Assembly (NCBI RefSeq): GCF_036898095.1
Contig: NC_090725.1
Location: 208,859,353-208,923,352, forward strand
DNA from: Palaemon carinicauda
Lineage: Eukaryota; Arthropoda; Malacostraca; Decapoda; Palaemonidae
Length of the DNA: 64,000 nt
Direction of reading: 5' to 3'
Position 1 is the stretch's first letter. Each line of letters starts with the position of its first letter. Below are positions 27,735 to 39,341 of the stretch, one piece after another. The translations under genes and the position numbers were made by a program. The notes under the pieces were generated by a model. The model saw only the letters and a program-made list of their open reading frames with translations, ran no database searches and was not told where the DNA came from.

Positions 27735-29274
27735 GAGAATGGTTACTCCGCTATTGAAAAGAATTCAAACTGTTGGCCAAGTCAGACCACAGAGACACGT
27801 TAGACTTGATAAAGTAGGGTGCTTCCCAGAGGTGAAAAATCCTCGTTTGTATTCCAAATGAGTAGGATGTCTGGGTCACATTCATGTCTAAATGAGAGAA
27901 ACAACTGCTTAATGCAGTTTCATACATAAGACAGTGTAACTCTCTCCCTCCCATTCTCTAGTGTAAGGAGTGAAACAAAAATATATATTTTTTTTTTAAT
28001 CAGGATTAGTATTATTTCTGCCCTTTCCAACAGATTTTTCACTGATCAGTTCAGTTGTGCTTTCTTTTCTAAAGTGTAACATTATGAATAAAGGTGTTAT
28101 TAATGCTATTTTGACACTTTTCATAAGCGTTTACACTGCTCAGTATATGTATAATATCTTTTGTAATGTGTCATATTATGAATAAACGTAGTATTGAAAT
28201 TATTTCTATCCTTAAAAACAATCAACTTTCAAATAGTAGATGTCAAGTCATCAAAATGATATGCATTTATGTTCCATTTGTCAATATGATAATTTATGGT
28301 AAGACGAGCAACAGAATTGCTTTCTATGTTCTAAAAATGTAATAAATCTTGATAATACAATTATTAGCATATTTCATTCCCCAGTGGCCAACATGACGAA
28401 TTAGTCAGGGTACTGTATTATTGTATAGAGTGCAGCAATTGTCACGAAAACTAATCTATAATATTCCTCAGGTTCATAATAGCCTAGAAACGAAGACATG
28501 ATTTCTTTTGTCCGACCAAAATATACATGGTCCATATAGGGTTAATGTTACAAGAGGAGATGGGCAGAGTTAGCTGAGAGAGTTGCCTCGCCCAATGCAT
28601 AGGAGACAGAGAGATCCAGCCTGACCCTCAGAAGAACCATCGTCCGACAGTCCTCTCACCAGTATCTATCCATCCACTACATTTCTCCCCTCCAACGTCC
28701 ATAGTGTTTTCCCTCCAACGTCCATAGTGTTTTTTCTCAAATGTGAATAGAGTTTGTTCAAACATTGGAATTTCTGTGGTTTAAGTTATAAGAAGTGCCG
28801 TGTATATGTGAGTACAGGTATAATATAGAAATTAATTAGTGTTTGTGACTGGCCCTGTGAGATTAGGTTAAACAGTGAAGAGTATTTATTTTTGCTTAAC
28901 CATTTGGTAACCTTGTGTGAGCCTAAGGACATAAGAGTAACAGATACATATATGTAAGTGTAATCATTGTTTATTTCCTATAGAGTAAAAGTGTCAACTT
29001 TTTTCATTAATTGCCAAAATTAAATAATTTCATAAATTAAGTTCTTGTGAAACAAGTCAATGTATAATTTTTTGAAGCGTCATTTTTTTTTTGGGGGGGG
29101 GAGGGGGTCTAGTTCAGATTTAAATTTTGAGTAATTTATTTTTGGGTATTATCGTTGAATTGTTATTTCTATAGAATATATTTATTTTTGTGAAGTTTGT
29201 ATTATTTCGATCACCAATACTTATTTCAGTGTTTTTCTCGTGTCCCCTGAAGTAAGAGGTTGGTTTTAGAATAG

Positions 29275-29645
29275 TTCCCATTAAAGTAAAGTAATCACCC
29301 AATTTTGTATTGAGTGTAACGTAACGAGACCTTTAGATATTCAGTGTTCATGTATAATGTCGTCTGGGAGTTGCATATTATTCTCAGAGCTCGGAGGTTT
29401 TTCTCTTTGTATCAGATTATGTAATATAAAGACGATGAGTTTTGGAGCTCGGGAATTTACGTAATTTACTAGTCGTATTATATATATTTTGGTGCTCAGA
29501 CTCTGGAATCGAGCGAGTCTGTTTTAGATATTGGTGTTAGTAGGGCCGTGTTTTGATTAAAGGTTTGATCAGTTTAGTAGTGATAGGATTCTCTTTATTG
29601 ATGAGATATATTTTTTGGAGAGGTATATTTTTTGTAAAGTACAAG
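29275..29645 (+). other. Untranslated leader of the LTR element
   Basis: Non-coding sequence between the 5' LTR end and the first Gag ATG. No clear tRNA primer-binding site could be identified; the LTR/leader border is uncertain by several bases. Confidence 0.5.
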
Positions 29646-30636
29646 ATGGCATAGTTGAATGTATAGAAGTTTTTGGAAAACCCAATTGTTCATGAATTGT
29701 CGGAATTTAATGTAACTAAAGCTCAGTCGCTTGCTACTTTAATGGCATGTAGTGGCCATGCAACTGGTGGAATGATTAAAGCCCAAATCAAGTGTCTAGC
29801 CTTAAAAGCGTTGATATACTTAGGAAAGTTGCCAGAAGAAGATATTGCAGCAGCTCGCGACCTTTTGGAGAAGGCTGAAGCAGAATTCGTAGAGAAGCAA
29901 GTATCAGAGGACCCACTAACTGAAATAAATATAGAGGCTGAGATTAGAGGAATTGCAGCAGAAGAGAATGTGATTAAGTTGAAGATGATGGCAGAATGGA
30001 AAGAAAGAGAGAGAGAAGAGTCAAGAGAAATTGCAAGACGGGAAGAAAGAGAGAGAGAGAGAAGAGGCAAGAGAAATTGCAAGAGATGAAAGAGAAGAAG
30101 CAAGAGAAATTGCAAGATATGCGAGGGAATTGGAACTATTGAATGCTCTTGAAAGGTTGTCGTCAACTCAGACATATGTGACCCCTGCTATGCATGATCC
30201 CGTGTTTGATGTGGCAAAGGCACAGAGGTTGATCCCAAAATTCACAAAAAAAAGCTCCCTACAAGTTCTTCGATCATTTTGAAGTGGTCGCGTTGATGAT
30301 GGAATGGCCAGAAGATAAATGGTCTGTGTTATTGCCGAGTGTCCTTATTGGAAAAGGACTCAGTGCATATCTTGTCTTATCTCAGGACCAGAGGAAGGAG
30401 TACCAAGAAATTAAGAGGAGCATGCTGAAAGTGTATCAGATGACCCCTGAATATTAAAATAAAAGATTCCAAAATTTATAGAAGAACGAGAAAATTACTT
30501 TCCTGGATTACGCCTATAAGGTTCGACAATGTTTTAAAGAGATGTATAGAGGCTACCAAAGTGAGAGAGATGGCTAATTTAGATGAGCTTGATAGTTCTG
30601 GAACAATATTTATGAGAAATTCCTGAACATATTCGA
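29646..30636 (+). pseudogene. Gag of the LTR element, SCAN-like (broken)
   Basis: The structural protein that would assemble the retrotransposon particle. An ATG at 29646 is followed by two in-frame TAG codons within nine codons, then a long open frame (29673-30089) that is helical and extremely charged (REERERE-type repeats). After a frameshift comes a capsid-like block: FDHFEVVALMMEWPEDKWS (30268-30330), then LIGKGLSAYLVLS and YQEIKRSMLKVYQMTPEY. This block matches the helical Gag of Gmr1-type gypsy elements from which the vertebrate SCAN domain is thought to derive. More stops follow at 30456 and beyond. Similarity to SCAN-type Gag is by motif recognition; a profile search was not possible. 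Confidence 0.65.
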
Positions 30637-31645
30637 ATGTACTTGAGAGAGAGAGAGGTGAAAAAACTTGAGAGAGCCACTTCGCTGGGTGAAGATTATA
30701 ATATTATCAGTTGTAAACCCTCCTTGGGTATGAAGTTTCAACCGTTGTTCCGACCAAGTGTCAAGTATTCGTCGAACCATGGAAACCAGTTCAGTAATTG
30801 CTATGGGAACAAGTTCAATAATTACAGCGGAAGTACCACTGGTACTGTTCCAAAGCAGATAGTACCACAGCAACAATCGTCGAATTGTCCTCCTTCAGGT
30901 CTTCTGAAAGATGTGCAAAAGGTTAATATTGTCTTATATAAGTGTGGCAAAAACAAGGCCATATCAGTAAGGAATGTAAACCAACTGAAATCATTCGGCC
31001 AAGTAGTTAGGGGTAATTCAATTCCACAGAATACGAAGACGAAGAATCAAACAGGAAACGTCGACGAGGAAAATAAACCAGTTAACGTTTACATGACGAA
31101 TAGGGCAACCCCAAACAGCGTGGATGCCTTTAAACCGTATATTTATGAAGGTATGTTAGCTGCTCTGGATAGGAGCGAGCAGATCCCGGTCAAGATATTG
31201 CACGACACGGGATGTAATCATAGCATGGTGACACGAGGCGTACACCCGTTGGTGGAAGTCTTTCACGGGAGATTCGGTCATTTTGAAGGGAATAGGAGGA
31301 GAGGAAGTTATTTCTATTTGCCGTTTGAAACTGTCATGTGAGTTCGTGAATGGTCATTTTGATTTTTCAGTAAAGGATTCATTGGCTGCCGAAGGAGTGG
31401 AAGTCCTACGGGAAAATGAGGTTGGTGAAGCGCCGTTTGTGCCTTGTCCCATTGTAACATAGAAACCACTGAAGTATAGTCCTACAATTGAACTCGAGGA
31501 GTGCCCATATCTGTTTCCTAGTTGTGTGGCGACTAGGAGTATGATGAAAGAAGTACGGAAGTGGCTATCGAAGAAGGCAAGAAACCGAAGGAACGATAGA
31601 CTTGAAGGATTCATTTACGGAAGAAGTTTCCTATGATAGTACACA
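30637..31645 (+). pseudogene. Gag Cys-knuckle and aspartic protease region of the LTR element
   Basis: A CCHC-type zinc knuckle near 30938-30990 is recognisable (YKCGK then, in a shifted frame, a His and a Cys) but damaged. The retropepsin active site reads ILHDTGCNHSMV at 31195-31230 with the catalytic D-T-G intact. A frameshift follows near 31340. The downstream text includes PYLFPSCVATRSM (31505-31545), a typical linker just before the next Pol domain in this element group. No RT follows here: the integrase comes next. Confidence 0.75.
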
Positions 31646-31789
31646 AGAGGTGAGCTCCCAAGAGAAGAGGAACAGCAGACAAATGAACAGGAAGACAAGG
31701 AAGCTATGGACTTGGAAGAAATAGAAAACTCAACATTAGAATTAGGACAAGTGAGTCATCAAGAAAAGGCTGATAGGATTGCAACGGAA

Positions 31790-33104
31790 GGATGCGACGT
31801 TAACAGAATTATTTTACCTTGCGGTGGATGAGACGGAGGTGCAGCAGTCTCCCACCTGTTATTCCCTCAAGGATGAATTGCATATAAGGAAGCATAGACC
31901 CGCCGGTATCGCCGGGAATGCCAAATGGGGCATATACCATCAGATATTGATTCTTCACCACTAACAAGACAGGTGATTGCTGTAGCGCCTGAGATGGGAC
32001 ACATGGGAATAAGAAAAACGACGGAGAAGATTATGGGACACTTTCTGGCCTGGCATGCATAAGGATGTGAGCCAGTTTTGCCGTGCATGTCACGTTTGTC
32101 AGATGGCTGAAAAGCCTAACGAGTACATCAAGAAGGCTCCCTTACACCCTATTGAAGTACGTGGAGAACCCTTCAGCAAGGTAATGATAGACATTGTGGG
32201 ACCATTACCAAGAACGAAGAAAGGCCACGAGTATATATTAACTCTGATGATGTGTCCAGTGTCAAGATACCCAGAGGTCATACCCTTCAGAAACTTAAGT
32301 GCCAAAGTGATCGCCGAGAATTTACTAGACTTTTTTTACCAAGTTTGATATTCTAGAAATCCTTCAGAGTGACCGAGGAACCAATTTCACATCAAAATTG
32401 TTTCAGGGCGTGATGAAACTGTTGAATGTGAAACAACAACTGTCTGTTGCCTATCACCCGGGGACCCAAGGTGCATTAGAGAGATTTCACCAAACCTTAA
32501 TGAGTATGCTACCAAATTACTGCAACGAAACTGGAAATGAATGGGACAACAGACTACCTTTAATGTTATTTGAGGTACGTAATGCATATCAAGAAAGCAT
32601 GGGATGTAGCCCGAATGAAATGATGTTTGGTCGAGAAGTAAGAGGACCAATTAAAATGTTAGCAGTAAAATGGAAATATCAAGAAGAAATGGATGGAGAA
32701 TATGTCAAGAATTTGAGGAAAAGGATCGGCAAGATAGGAAATTTTTCCCTCAAAAACCAGAAAACGAGCAAAATAAAAATGAAGAAAAGGTTTGATATGA
32801 AAAGTAAGGACAACAGGTGTTAGTTTTCATATCAATAAGGAGAGTCCCTCTAACCAACAAGTTCCAAGGACCATTCCAGATTTTGGAGAAGATCAGTGAT
32901 CGAACCTACGTTATCGAAATCTCAGGAAGAATGAAAAGCCAAAGGAAGGTACATGTTAACATATTGAAAACAATCTTAAACGAAAACGAGACTGAAGCTT
33001 CACAGTTGTGTTTTGCACAAACCATTCCATCCACGGAAGATGACAACAGATTTGAGGTAGGGGCTGTAAGCAAAGTGAATAATTCGTACATCATTAGGAA
33101 CTAA
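31790..33104 (+). pseudogene. Integrase of the LTR element (lies before RT)
   Basis: The enzyme that would insert the cDNA. Visible parts: a zinc-binding region GHMGIRKTTEKIMGHFWPG with CRACHVC (32000-32105); catalytic core starting DIVGPLPRTKKGHEYILTL (32190-32245) with its first Asp; SDRGTNF (32370-32390) with the second Asp; and GALERFHQTL (32470-32500) with the Glu. A GPY/F-like module, GPFQILEKISDRTYVIEI, follows (32860-32915). A stop near 32346, frame changes near 32820 and a TAA at 33102 disrupt it. After that TAA the same frame runs straight into the N-terminus of RT, so integrase and RT were one continuous polyprotein in this order. Confidence 0.88.
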
Positions 33105-34500
33105 GAAGAGAAATTAACTCATTTGAACAAGGAGCAGCAAGAGGAATTAAGCCGATTGATTAAAAGTTTTCCTGAATTTGTCTCAGACGTCCCAAAACGA
33201 ACCAACGTAGCAAGGCATAAGATACACCTCAAGAACATGGAAAGACCGTTCAAACAATGTGCTGATCGACTGTCACCATATCACTAAGAAGTCATGAGAA
33301 AAGAATTGGGCTATTTGTTACAAAATGGATTAGCCAAACAAAGCTCTAGCCCTTACTGTTCTCCATGCGTGTTTATGAAAAAAAACCCAACGCATCATTC
33401 AAGATGTGTACGGACTATCGAAAGTTGAACTCGATCACTGTGGCCGACAATTATCCATTGCCACTCATAGACCAACTGCTCGACAACATTGGACAAGTGA
33501 AGTTCGTCTCCAAGATCGATTTTTTAAAAGGCTACGTTATTATCAATTTCATTTAGATGACAATGCAAAATTATTATCTGCTTTTATAACCCCCTTTGTG
33601 TTGTATCAGTACATAGTCATGCCATTTGGTCTAATGAACACACCCGCTACCTTTCAACGAGTGATGAATAATCTCGACGATATTGTAATATATTCATCGA
33701 CCTGGGAAGAACATCTCCGAATCCTGGAGAACGTTTTTCAAAAGCTGTTAGGAGCACATCTGACGATTACCCGGGAGAAGAGCGAATTTGTAAAGGTAGC
33801 AGTTTGGTTCTTAGGATTTGAAGTCTGAAAAGGGCCGCTAACTTCGAAGGAATAAGGAAAACTTTACCCCTCCCCCCAAAGAGGAAGCAATTACAATGAT
33901 TTTTAGGGATGGCAGGATTCTACAGACGGTTTTGCCCAAATTTTTCAGCTGTAGTCTCTCCCCTGACAGATTTGACTAGCCCCAAGAAAAACTTTTGTAT
34001 GGACCAGCGAGTGCCAGAAATCATTCGACAGGATAAAGGCCATATTAACTTCAAAACTGATACTCAATCACCGGATTCCAACAAGAAATTCCTTATCCAA
34101 GTGGATGCATTGGACAATGGGATAGGGCTGTCCTATTACCAGAAGGCAAAAAAGGAATTTTTCACCCCGTCTGTTTATGTCGTCAAAGCTGAAGAAGCAT
34201 CAACGAGCCTATTTGAGTGTGGAAAAGGAAGTGCTAGTGCTAATCACAGTGATAAGGAAGTTTGAAGTTTATGTAAATAGACCCCAGAATTAATAAATTA
34301 TGGTTTATTCAGACCACAATCCTTTAACTTTTGTTAATAAAATGAAGAATAATAATCAAAGGTTTACTTGATGGTCATTATGTTTACTACCATATTGTAT
34401 TAATGTAAAGCATATATCCAGTAAAGAGAACTTGGTTGTAGATTATTTATCTCGGGCTGAATTGGTGGATTCAGGCCCGGGATAAATAATCTTTTTGCGG
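33105..34500 (+). pseudogene. Reverse transcriptase and RNase H of the LTR element
   Basis: RT begins with a gypsy-type linker (LNKEQQEELSRLIKSFPEF) and continues with LLQNGLAKQSSSPYCSP (33315-33370), CTDYRKLNSITVADNYPLPL (33405-33465), KIDFLKGYVIINF with the motif-A Asp, and MPFGLMNTPATFQRVMNN (33620-33672). It jumps directly to LDDIVIYSSTWEEHL, so about 15 residues including the Tyr of the YLDD box are deleted. RNase H pieces follow: FLIQVDALDNGIG (34090-34130) and the tail around 34300-34480 ending near LSRAELVDSG. Multiple stops. The LTR begins just after the last piece, confirming RNase H as the final Pol domain. Confidence 0.88.
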
Positions 34501-34922
34501 GAGCTATCTTACGAAGCTGGTCTAACATGAGAGTAGATCATTTTATTCATGTATTTCATTTGTGTATTTAAGAGATGTATAGCCAGCTCATATGATGAGT
34601 TTTATTCATGTAGGATTAAGTATATGTATGGAAATTACACAAGACTGTCGTTATTCCTTTAGTTGTATTTTCATTCAGTACCATATACAGTAATACCTTG
34701 AGATACGAATTTAATTCGTTCCATGACCGTTGACGTATCTCAAAAAAAAATCGCATCTCAAAATAATTATTCCCATTTGATTAAGAGAAACAGAATTGAT
34801 CCAGTCCAAGGGAACTTTACCCAAAACAAGCTCAAATTATGCTCAAATTACACTCGACAATCACTAAAGAAAGATAAAGACAACAGTAATGACATGGAAA
34901 TTGATATATAATAATGAATATT

Positions 34923-35495
34923 GATAAAAACAATAAAAAAATAGAGTTGTACTCACCGCCTAGGGGAGTGCTAGCATATGGGATGCATGCAAGGAGGAGG
35001 GAGGGAGAGAAGCAAGGCTACTAGCACACATACACATGATATGGTAGCTGTAGAAAGCAGCAAGATAAACACAATTAAAACGTTGTATGAGCATACTAAA
35101 TGCTTAATATTTAAGGCTTTCATTTTTTAAGACTGAAGAGTAAAAAATAATAAAAGAATAGAGTTGTACTCACCTCCTCGGCGAGCACTAGCAACGTACG
35201 GGATGCATGCCAGAAGAAGGGAGGGAGAGAAGCAAGGCTACTAGCAAACACACACACACACACACGATATGCTAACTGTAGAAAGCAGCAAGATTATACA
35301 CAATTAAAAACGTTGAATGAACTTACTAAATGCTTAATATTTAAGTGTTCATGTAACAGAAAGGATGAATAAAAGAAAATCAAGAATAAAATTGTCACCA
35401 ACTTACCATGGAGATAGGGATGAGCGGCTAACGAAGGTGAGCTAGGAGGCAGAGGAGGCAGGGAGAGAGGACTGAGACAGCATAGCCTAGCCTAC
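34923..35495. repeat. Tandem ~220-bp subrepeats in the Tigger 3' region
   Basis: The segment starting aatagagttgtactcacc at 34940 recurs at 35160 with the same order of blocks (gggatgcatgc, gagagaagcaaggctactag, gtagaaagcagcaagat, aatgcttaatatttaag). A third, more diverged and partial unit follows at about 35370-35490. Confidence 0.8.
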
Positions 35496-35819
35496 GATAC
35501 ACATACACACACACAAACACTTTTTTCTTGCTTTGCATTTTGTATTTTTAGGGGGCCTTTTCCTTTTGTATTTTTTTTTTTTTTTTGGCTTTTCGTTTTG
35601 TAATTTTTTTTGCTTTTCTTTTTCTCTACAAAGGCTAATCACTTCAACTATCACTTTTGGCCCTTTTGGCCTTCTCACCTTCAACACTTGGACTGCATGG
35701 TCGTTTTATAAGAAAGCGATCAAGAGAGGTTTGCTTTTTCCTCTTTTTCAAGATGTTTCTGAAGTGTGTTAGCCATGTATCATTATAATAGGCACTCACT
35801 TGCCCTATATGCAATTTCT

Positions 35820-36320
35820 CATTTCTGGTGTTTGATCGAACCCCTCAAAGTCGTACTCGGTAACAACACTTGGCCATAGCTTTTTCCAGGCTGAGTTCAA
35901 GGTTCTCCTGGTAACACCTTGCCAGGAAAGATCGATCAATTTAAGGCAGATTACGATAATATAATGATCTTTTCAAAATTATCTTAAAGTGAGGTTAGTG
36001 TTTTCAGTAACCTCGAAACACCGTTTGAATAGGTGCTTTGTGTAGAGTTTCTTGAAACTCGATATCACTTGGTCCATAGGCTGGGGGATAGATGTCGTGT
36101 TGGCTGGCAGATACAACACTTTAATGAAGTTATATTCATCCAAGATGTCATCCTCAAGACCTGGAGGATGACCAGGAGCATTGTCCAACAGGAGACATTT
36201 AAGCAGGAGACCATTTTTTTTTAAATATTTCCTACCAGGACCAAAGAACAAGAGTATGCCTATCCTTCATAGGCTTATGTCCAGGAAGCTTCTTTTCCTT
36301 ATCTGTGATATAGGTCCTCC
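35820..36320 (-). pseudogene. Tigger transposase, C-terminal (DDE) part
   Basis: Minus strand from 36320: KMPRRTYITDKEKKLPGHK, then KDRHTLVL, a deletion, then LLKCLLLDNAPGHPPGLED with the catalytic D in DNAPGH near 36185, and VLYLPANTTSIPQPMDQVIS. Further on come RSWQGVTRRTL-like and VVTEYDFEGFD blocks. These are the standard Tigger/jerky-type DDE_1 hallmarks. The segment just downstream of the DDE start is deleted, removing the first catalytic Asp region. It joins the N-terminal part across DIRS-2. Confidence 0.85.
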
Positions 36321-36336
36321 TTGGCATTTTTGGGCT

Positions 36337-36676
36337 CAAGCCATGTCGTCCTGATGGAAGGTTCCTATTAGTAGCTTCCAAGGGATATTTGAACTACAGT
36401 GATATTCCCAGAGAATTTACCTTTAGGTCTCCAGAATTCTAACTCCTGGTGCGAATATCCTTAAAATTTCTCTTAAGGATATCGCATAATCAGGGGACGT
36501 ATGCTTGATACCAAACAGTGATCTTCACCCCGAATAGCGTTTTCGCCTCGAGGGGGAAGAGTGGCAAAATTAGAAGGGAAGCCGTTATCAAGGTTACCCT
36601 AGTTCCCATACTACTATTGAGTATCAAGATGGCACCATATTCAAGATGGCGCCATATTCAAGGTGGCAGTTATTCC
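36337..36676 (+). repeat. Left inverted terminal repeat of DIRS-2
   Basis: Starts ccatgtcgtcctgatggaag region and ends with three copies of a short tandem block (tattcaagatggcgcca type). Pairs over its length with 44283-44607. Confidence 0.9.
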
Positions 36677-36753
36677 TATTTTTTTAGTGATTTCGCTCGG
36701 TGGTGTTCCCTGTTGATCTAATGTTTTTGATCGATTTTGTGAGAATTATTATG

Positions 36754-39341
36754 CAATCTCCAGCTTCTTTCGCCTCTGGAAAGTTGAATATTGATTCTTT
36801 ACAGTGTATATATTTTTAGCTCCTGTTTTACAGTGAAATTAGAGTAATTTATTGTGCTTAGAAGCTAGGCCTATTACCGGAGGCGCCATGGGCGCTGTCA
36901 TTCGTTATGCATATGTTATTTAGTTAGCAGAACGATTTTCCCGGTTGAAATAGCATTAATAAATTATGAAAGCTATTTAGGCACAATTATACTAGTAAAG
37001 ATATTTATGGTATGCATAATTTTCCTCTTTCTTTGTCGATCGTATACGTTAGAGTTTCAGTGATTTAGGTAACCGAGATCTCATCTTGCCTAGGCTACCT
37101 AACCTAGGCGATGTAGTATACTTTCAGACATTATCCCTGTTTACCCTTGTGTATCTTTTTATTGATTCTAAGGGAGATAGTACATCTCCTAGAATTATAT
37201 AACTCGATACTTTTCTCCTGTGGAGAGTTAAGGGTAATCCCTCTTTCCCTTTGAGTGCCGCCACTGGCGGCAACCCTTTCTGGTCTTGCCATAGAGTAGT
37301 TCACTCCGGCTTGACTAGGCTAGGGTTTTTCTGTCTCCCACCTTTGCCGGCGAGTGTTTGGCTTTGGTTTTTGGTCTTTTTGCCGGCGGCAGAGCGGCAG
37401 GGTAAGTAGTCACTCCCCTGCCGGCTTATAGCCGCCGGCATAGCAGGCTAAGCCTCCCTAAACCGCACCTGGGGTGGTGGTATGATGCCGCCACCTTCTC
37501 CCTGCGGTTTAGAAGACTAGTCCTGTCCTGGCAGACCCTAGGCTGAAGAATAGACATTCTTCTGCCGCCTAGGATGGCGCCGGCACTGAAACGATGTTTC
37601 TCCCTTGTTGAGAGGGGGCGGCAAACCTGCCGCCTCCTCCTAACACTATTTCGGCAGACCCTAGGTTGAAGAATAAACATTCTTCTGCCGCCTAGGACGG
37701 CGCCAATACTGAAACAGAGTTTCTCCCTTGTGTAGTGGGGGCGGCAACATTGCCGCCCCCCTCTACACTTTATACAGGACCCTTTTCCCTGCCCCTCTCT
37801 GTCCTTTTAGCTATGGCCGTCGTCCTGCAATCTCACCGCTTGCCGGCGGGTTGCGGGGCCGGCCGGCCTCCTACATAGCAGCTGTTTAGTCACTCAGCTT
37901 TCCCTTATGGATAAGGATCCGGGAAGGTTGTGCCGGCCATGACGGCTGCCGGTGGGATACCCTTCTGTCACCAAGGTTCTTCAGTCCTCCCTTGGACTGC
38001 CATCCACAAGTCCTGTAACCGGGTATGCTGCCAGCCGGGCCGGCACCGCAGGTACTTACTCAGTCGGCGGCATGCCGACTGTACCAGCGCCACCGGGTAC
38101 TAACCAGCCGGCCATATACCGGTCGGACTATGCCGGCAATAGTCCTTGTGGTTGGATGGAAGCCTGAATGATGCATTTTCCCCTTCCATTTGAACCTTCT
38201 TTCTGGAGGAAGGCAGTAAGTTATATACTTACATCCTTATTTAGTGTAAACATACATAGTAATAAGGCAGTCCTTCACTCCATGCTTTCTCTCTCTCAGC
38301 TAGTGCCGCCAGGTTCTATCCCGCCCGGCAGCATGCCGGCCGGGCCAGGCCCGTCAGGCACATACTCAGTCGGCGGCATGCAGACTGTAGCAGTGCCGCC
38401 GGGTACTAACCGGCCGGACTGTGCTGCCAGGGACTAGCTATGCCGGCTATATGCCGGCTGAACTACAGTATATGATTATACAGTAGTTAGTATATTTGCA
38501 GTAGAGTATATACTGCAGATAGAAACTATTGTATATATTATACAGTAGTTATTTTCCAACATATCTTGTGTATCCTTGCCCAGTCTTTTGCTGAGACCAA
38601 TCCTATATTGAAAGAATAGAATTCCTTCAATACTCTGATTAGAAATCAGTTTACAATTTACCCTACAATATTAAATAATTTAGAAGGGCCAGTGGTAGTA
38701 CACTTTCTATCCTTAAAGGTTAGAACCCTTATCTTTGAGCTTCCCTGATCAGGAAACTCTATGGTTTTAATATTGGAAGGGAAGGTCACAGCAATTGGCT
38801 GAGTGGGATCCACAAGTTTGTGTCTTTTCTAATTTCTAGTCCAGTCGGCAACATGCCGTCTGGACTGTGCCGCCAGGTGCTAGCCATGTCGGCAACACAC
38901 CGGCTGAACTACAGTATATGATTATACAGTAGCCAATATATTTGCAATATAGTATATACTGCAAACAGAGAACTATAGTATTATTATACAGTAGTTAATT
39001 TCTAACACATCTTGAGTACCCTTGTACAGGTTTTTGCTGAGACCGAACCTATATTGAAAGAATATTAAATAATTAGAAGGGTCAGCGGCAGTGTACACTT
39101 ATTCTATCCCTAGGGGTTAGAACCCTTATCTTTTGAGTTGCCCTGATAAAGGAAACTCTTTATTTTTAATATTGGGGGAAGGTTACAGCAATTGGCTGGG
39201 AGGGATGCACAAGTATGTCTTTCCCTATTTTTTTCTAGCTTACTATCCTAAGCTATAATGATTAAAATATGAATAATTGCATATCTGTTTATCATGTGAG
39301 ATAAACAATCGTATACTCATTTTGTTTTCCTTTCTTTACAG
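36754..39341 (+). other. Leader/putative intron of DIRS-2 with GC-rich modules
   Basis: Between a short ATG exon start (36751) and the splice acceptor tttctttacag ending at 39341. Contains a GC-rich island (about 37230-38460) full of gccggc, with internal duplications: a ~122-bp unit at about 37531-37652 repeated at 37653-37775, a cagtcggcggcatgc block at about 38058 and 38368, and a ~150-bp AT-rich unit (gaactacagtatatgattat) at 38460 and 38907. No protein motif. Confidence 0.6.

Noticed and set aside
31779..32348. Reading the LTR element as Ty1/copia because integrase precedes RT
   Set aside because: The integrase has gypsy-type H/C region and GPY/F-like module and the RT motifs are gypsy-like, so Gmr1-type order fits better.
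35533..35772. Hydrophobic Phe/Leu-rich + strand frame resembling membrane segments
   Set aside because: Antisense of the Lys-rich region of the Tigger 3' part with T-runs; no start context or homology.
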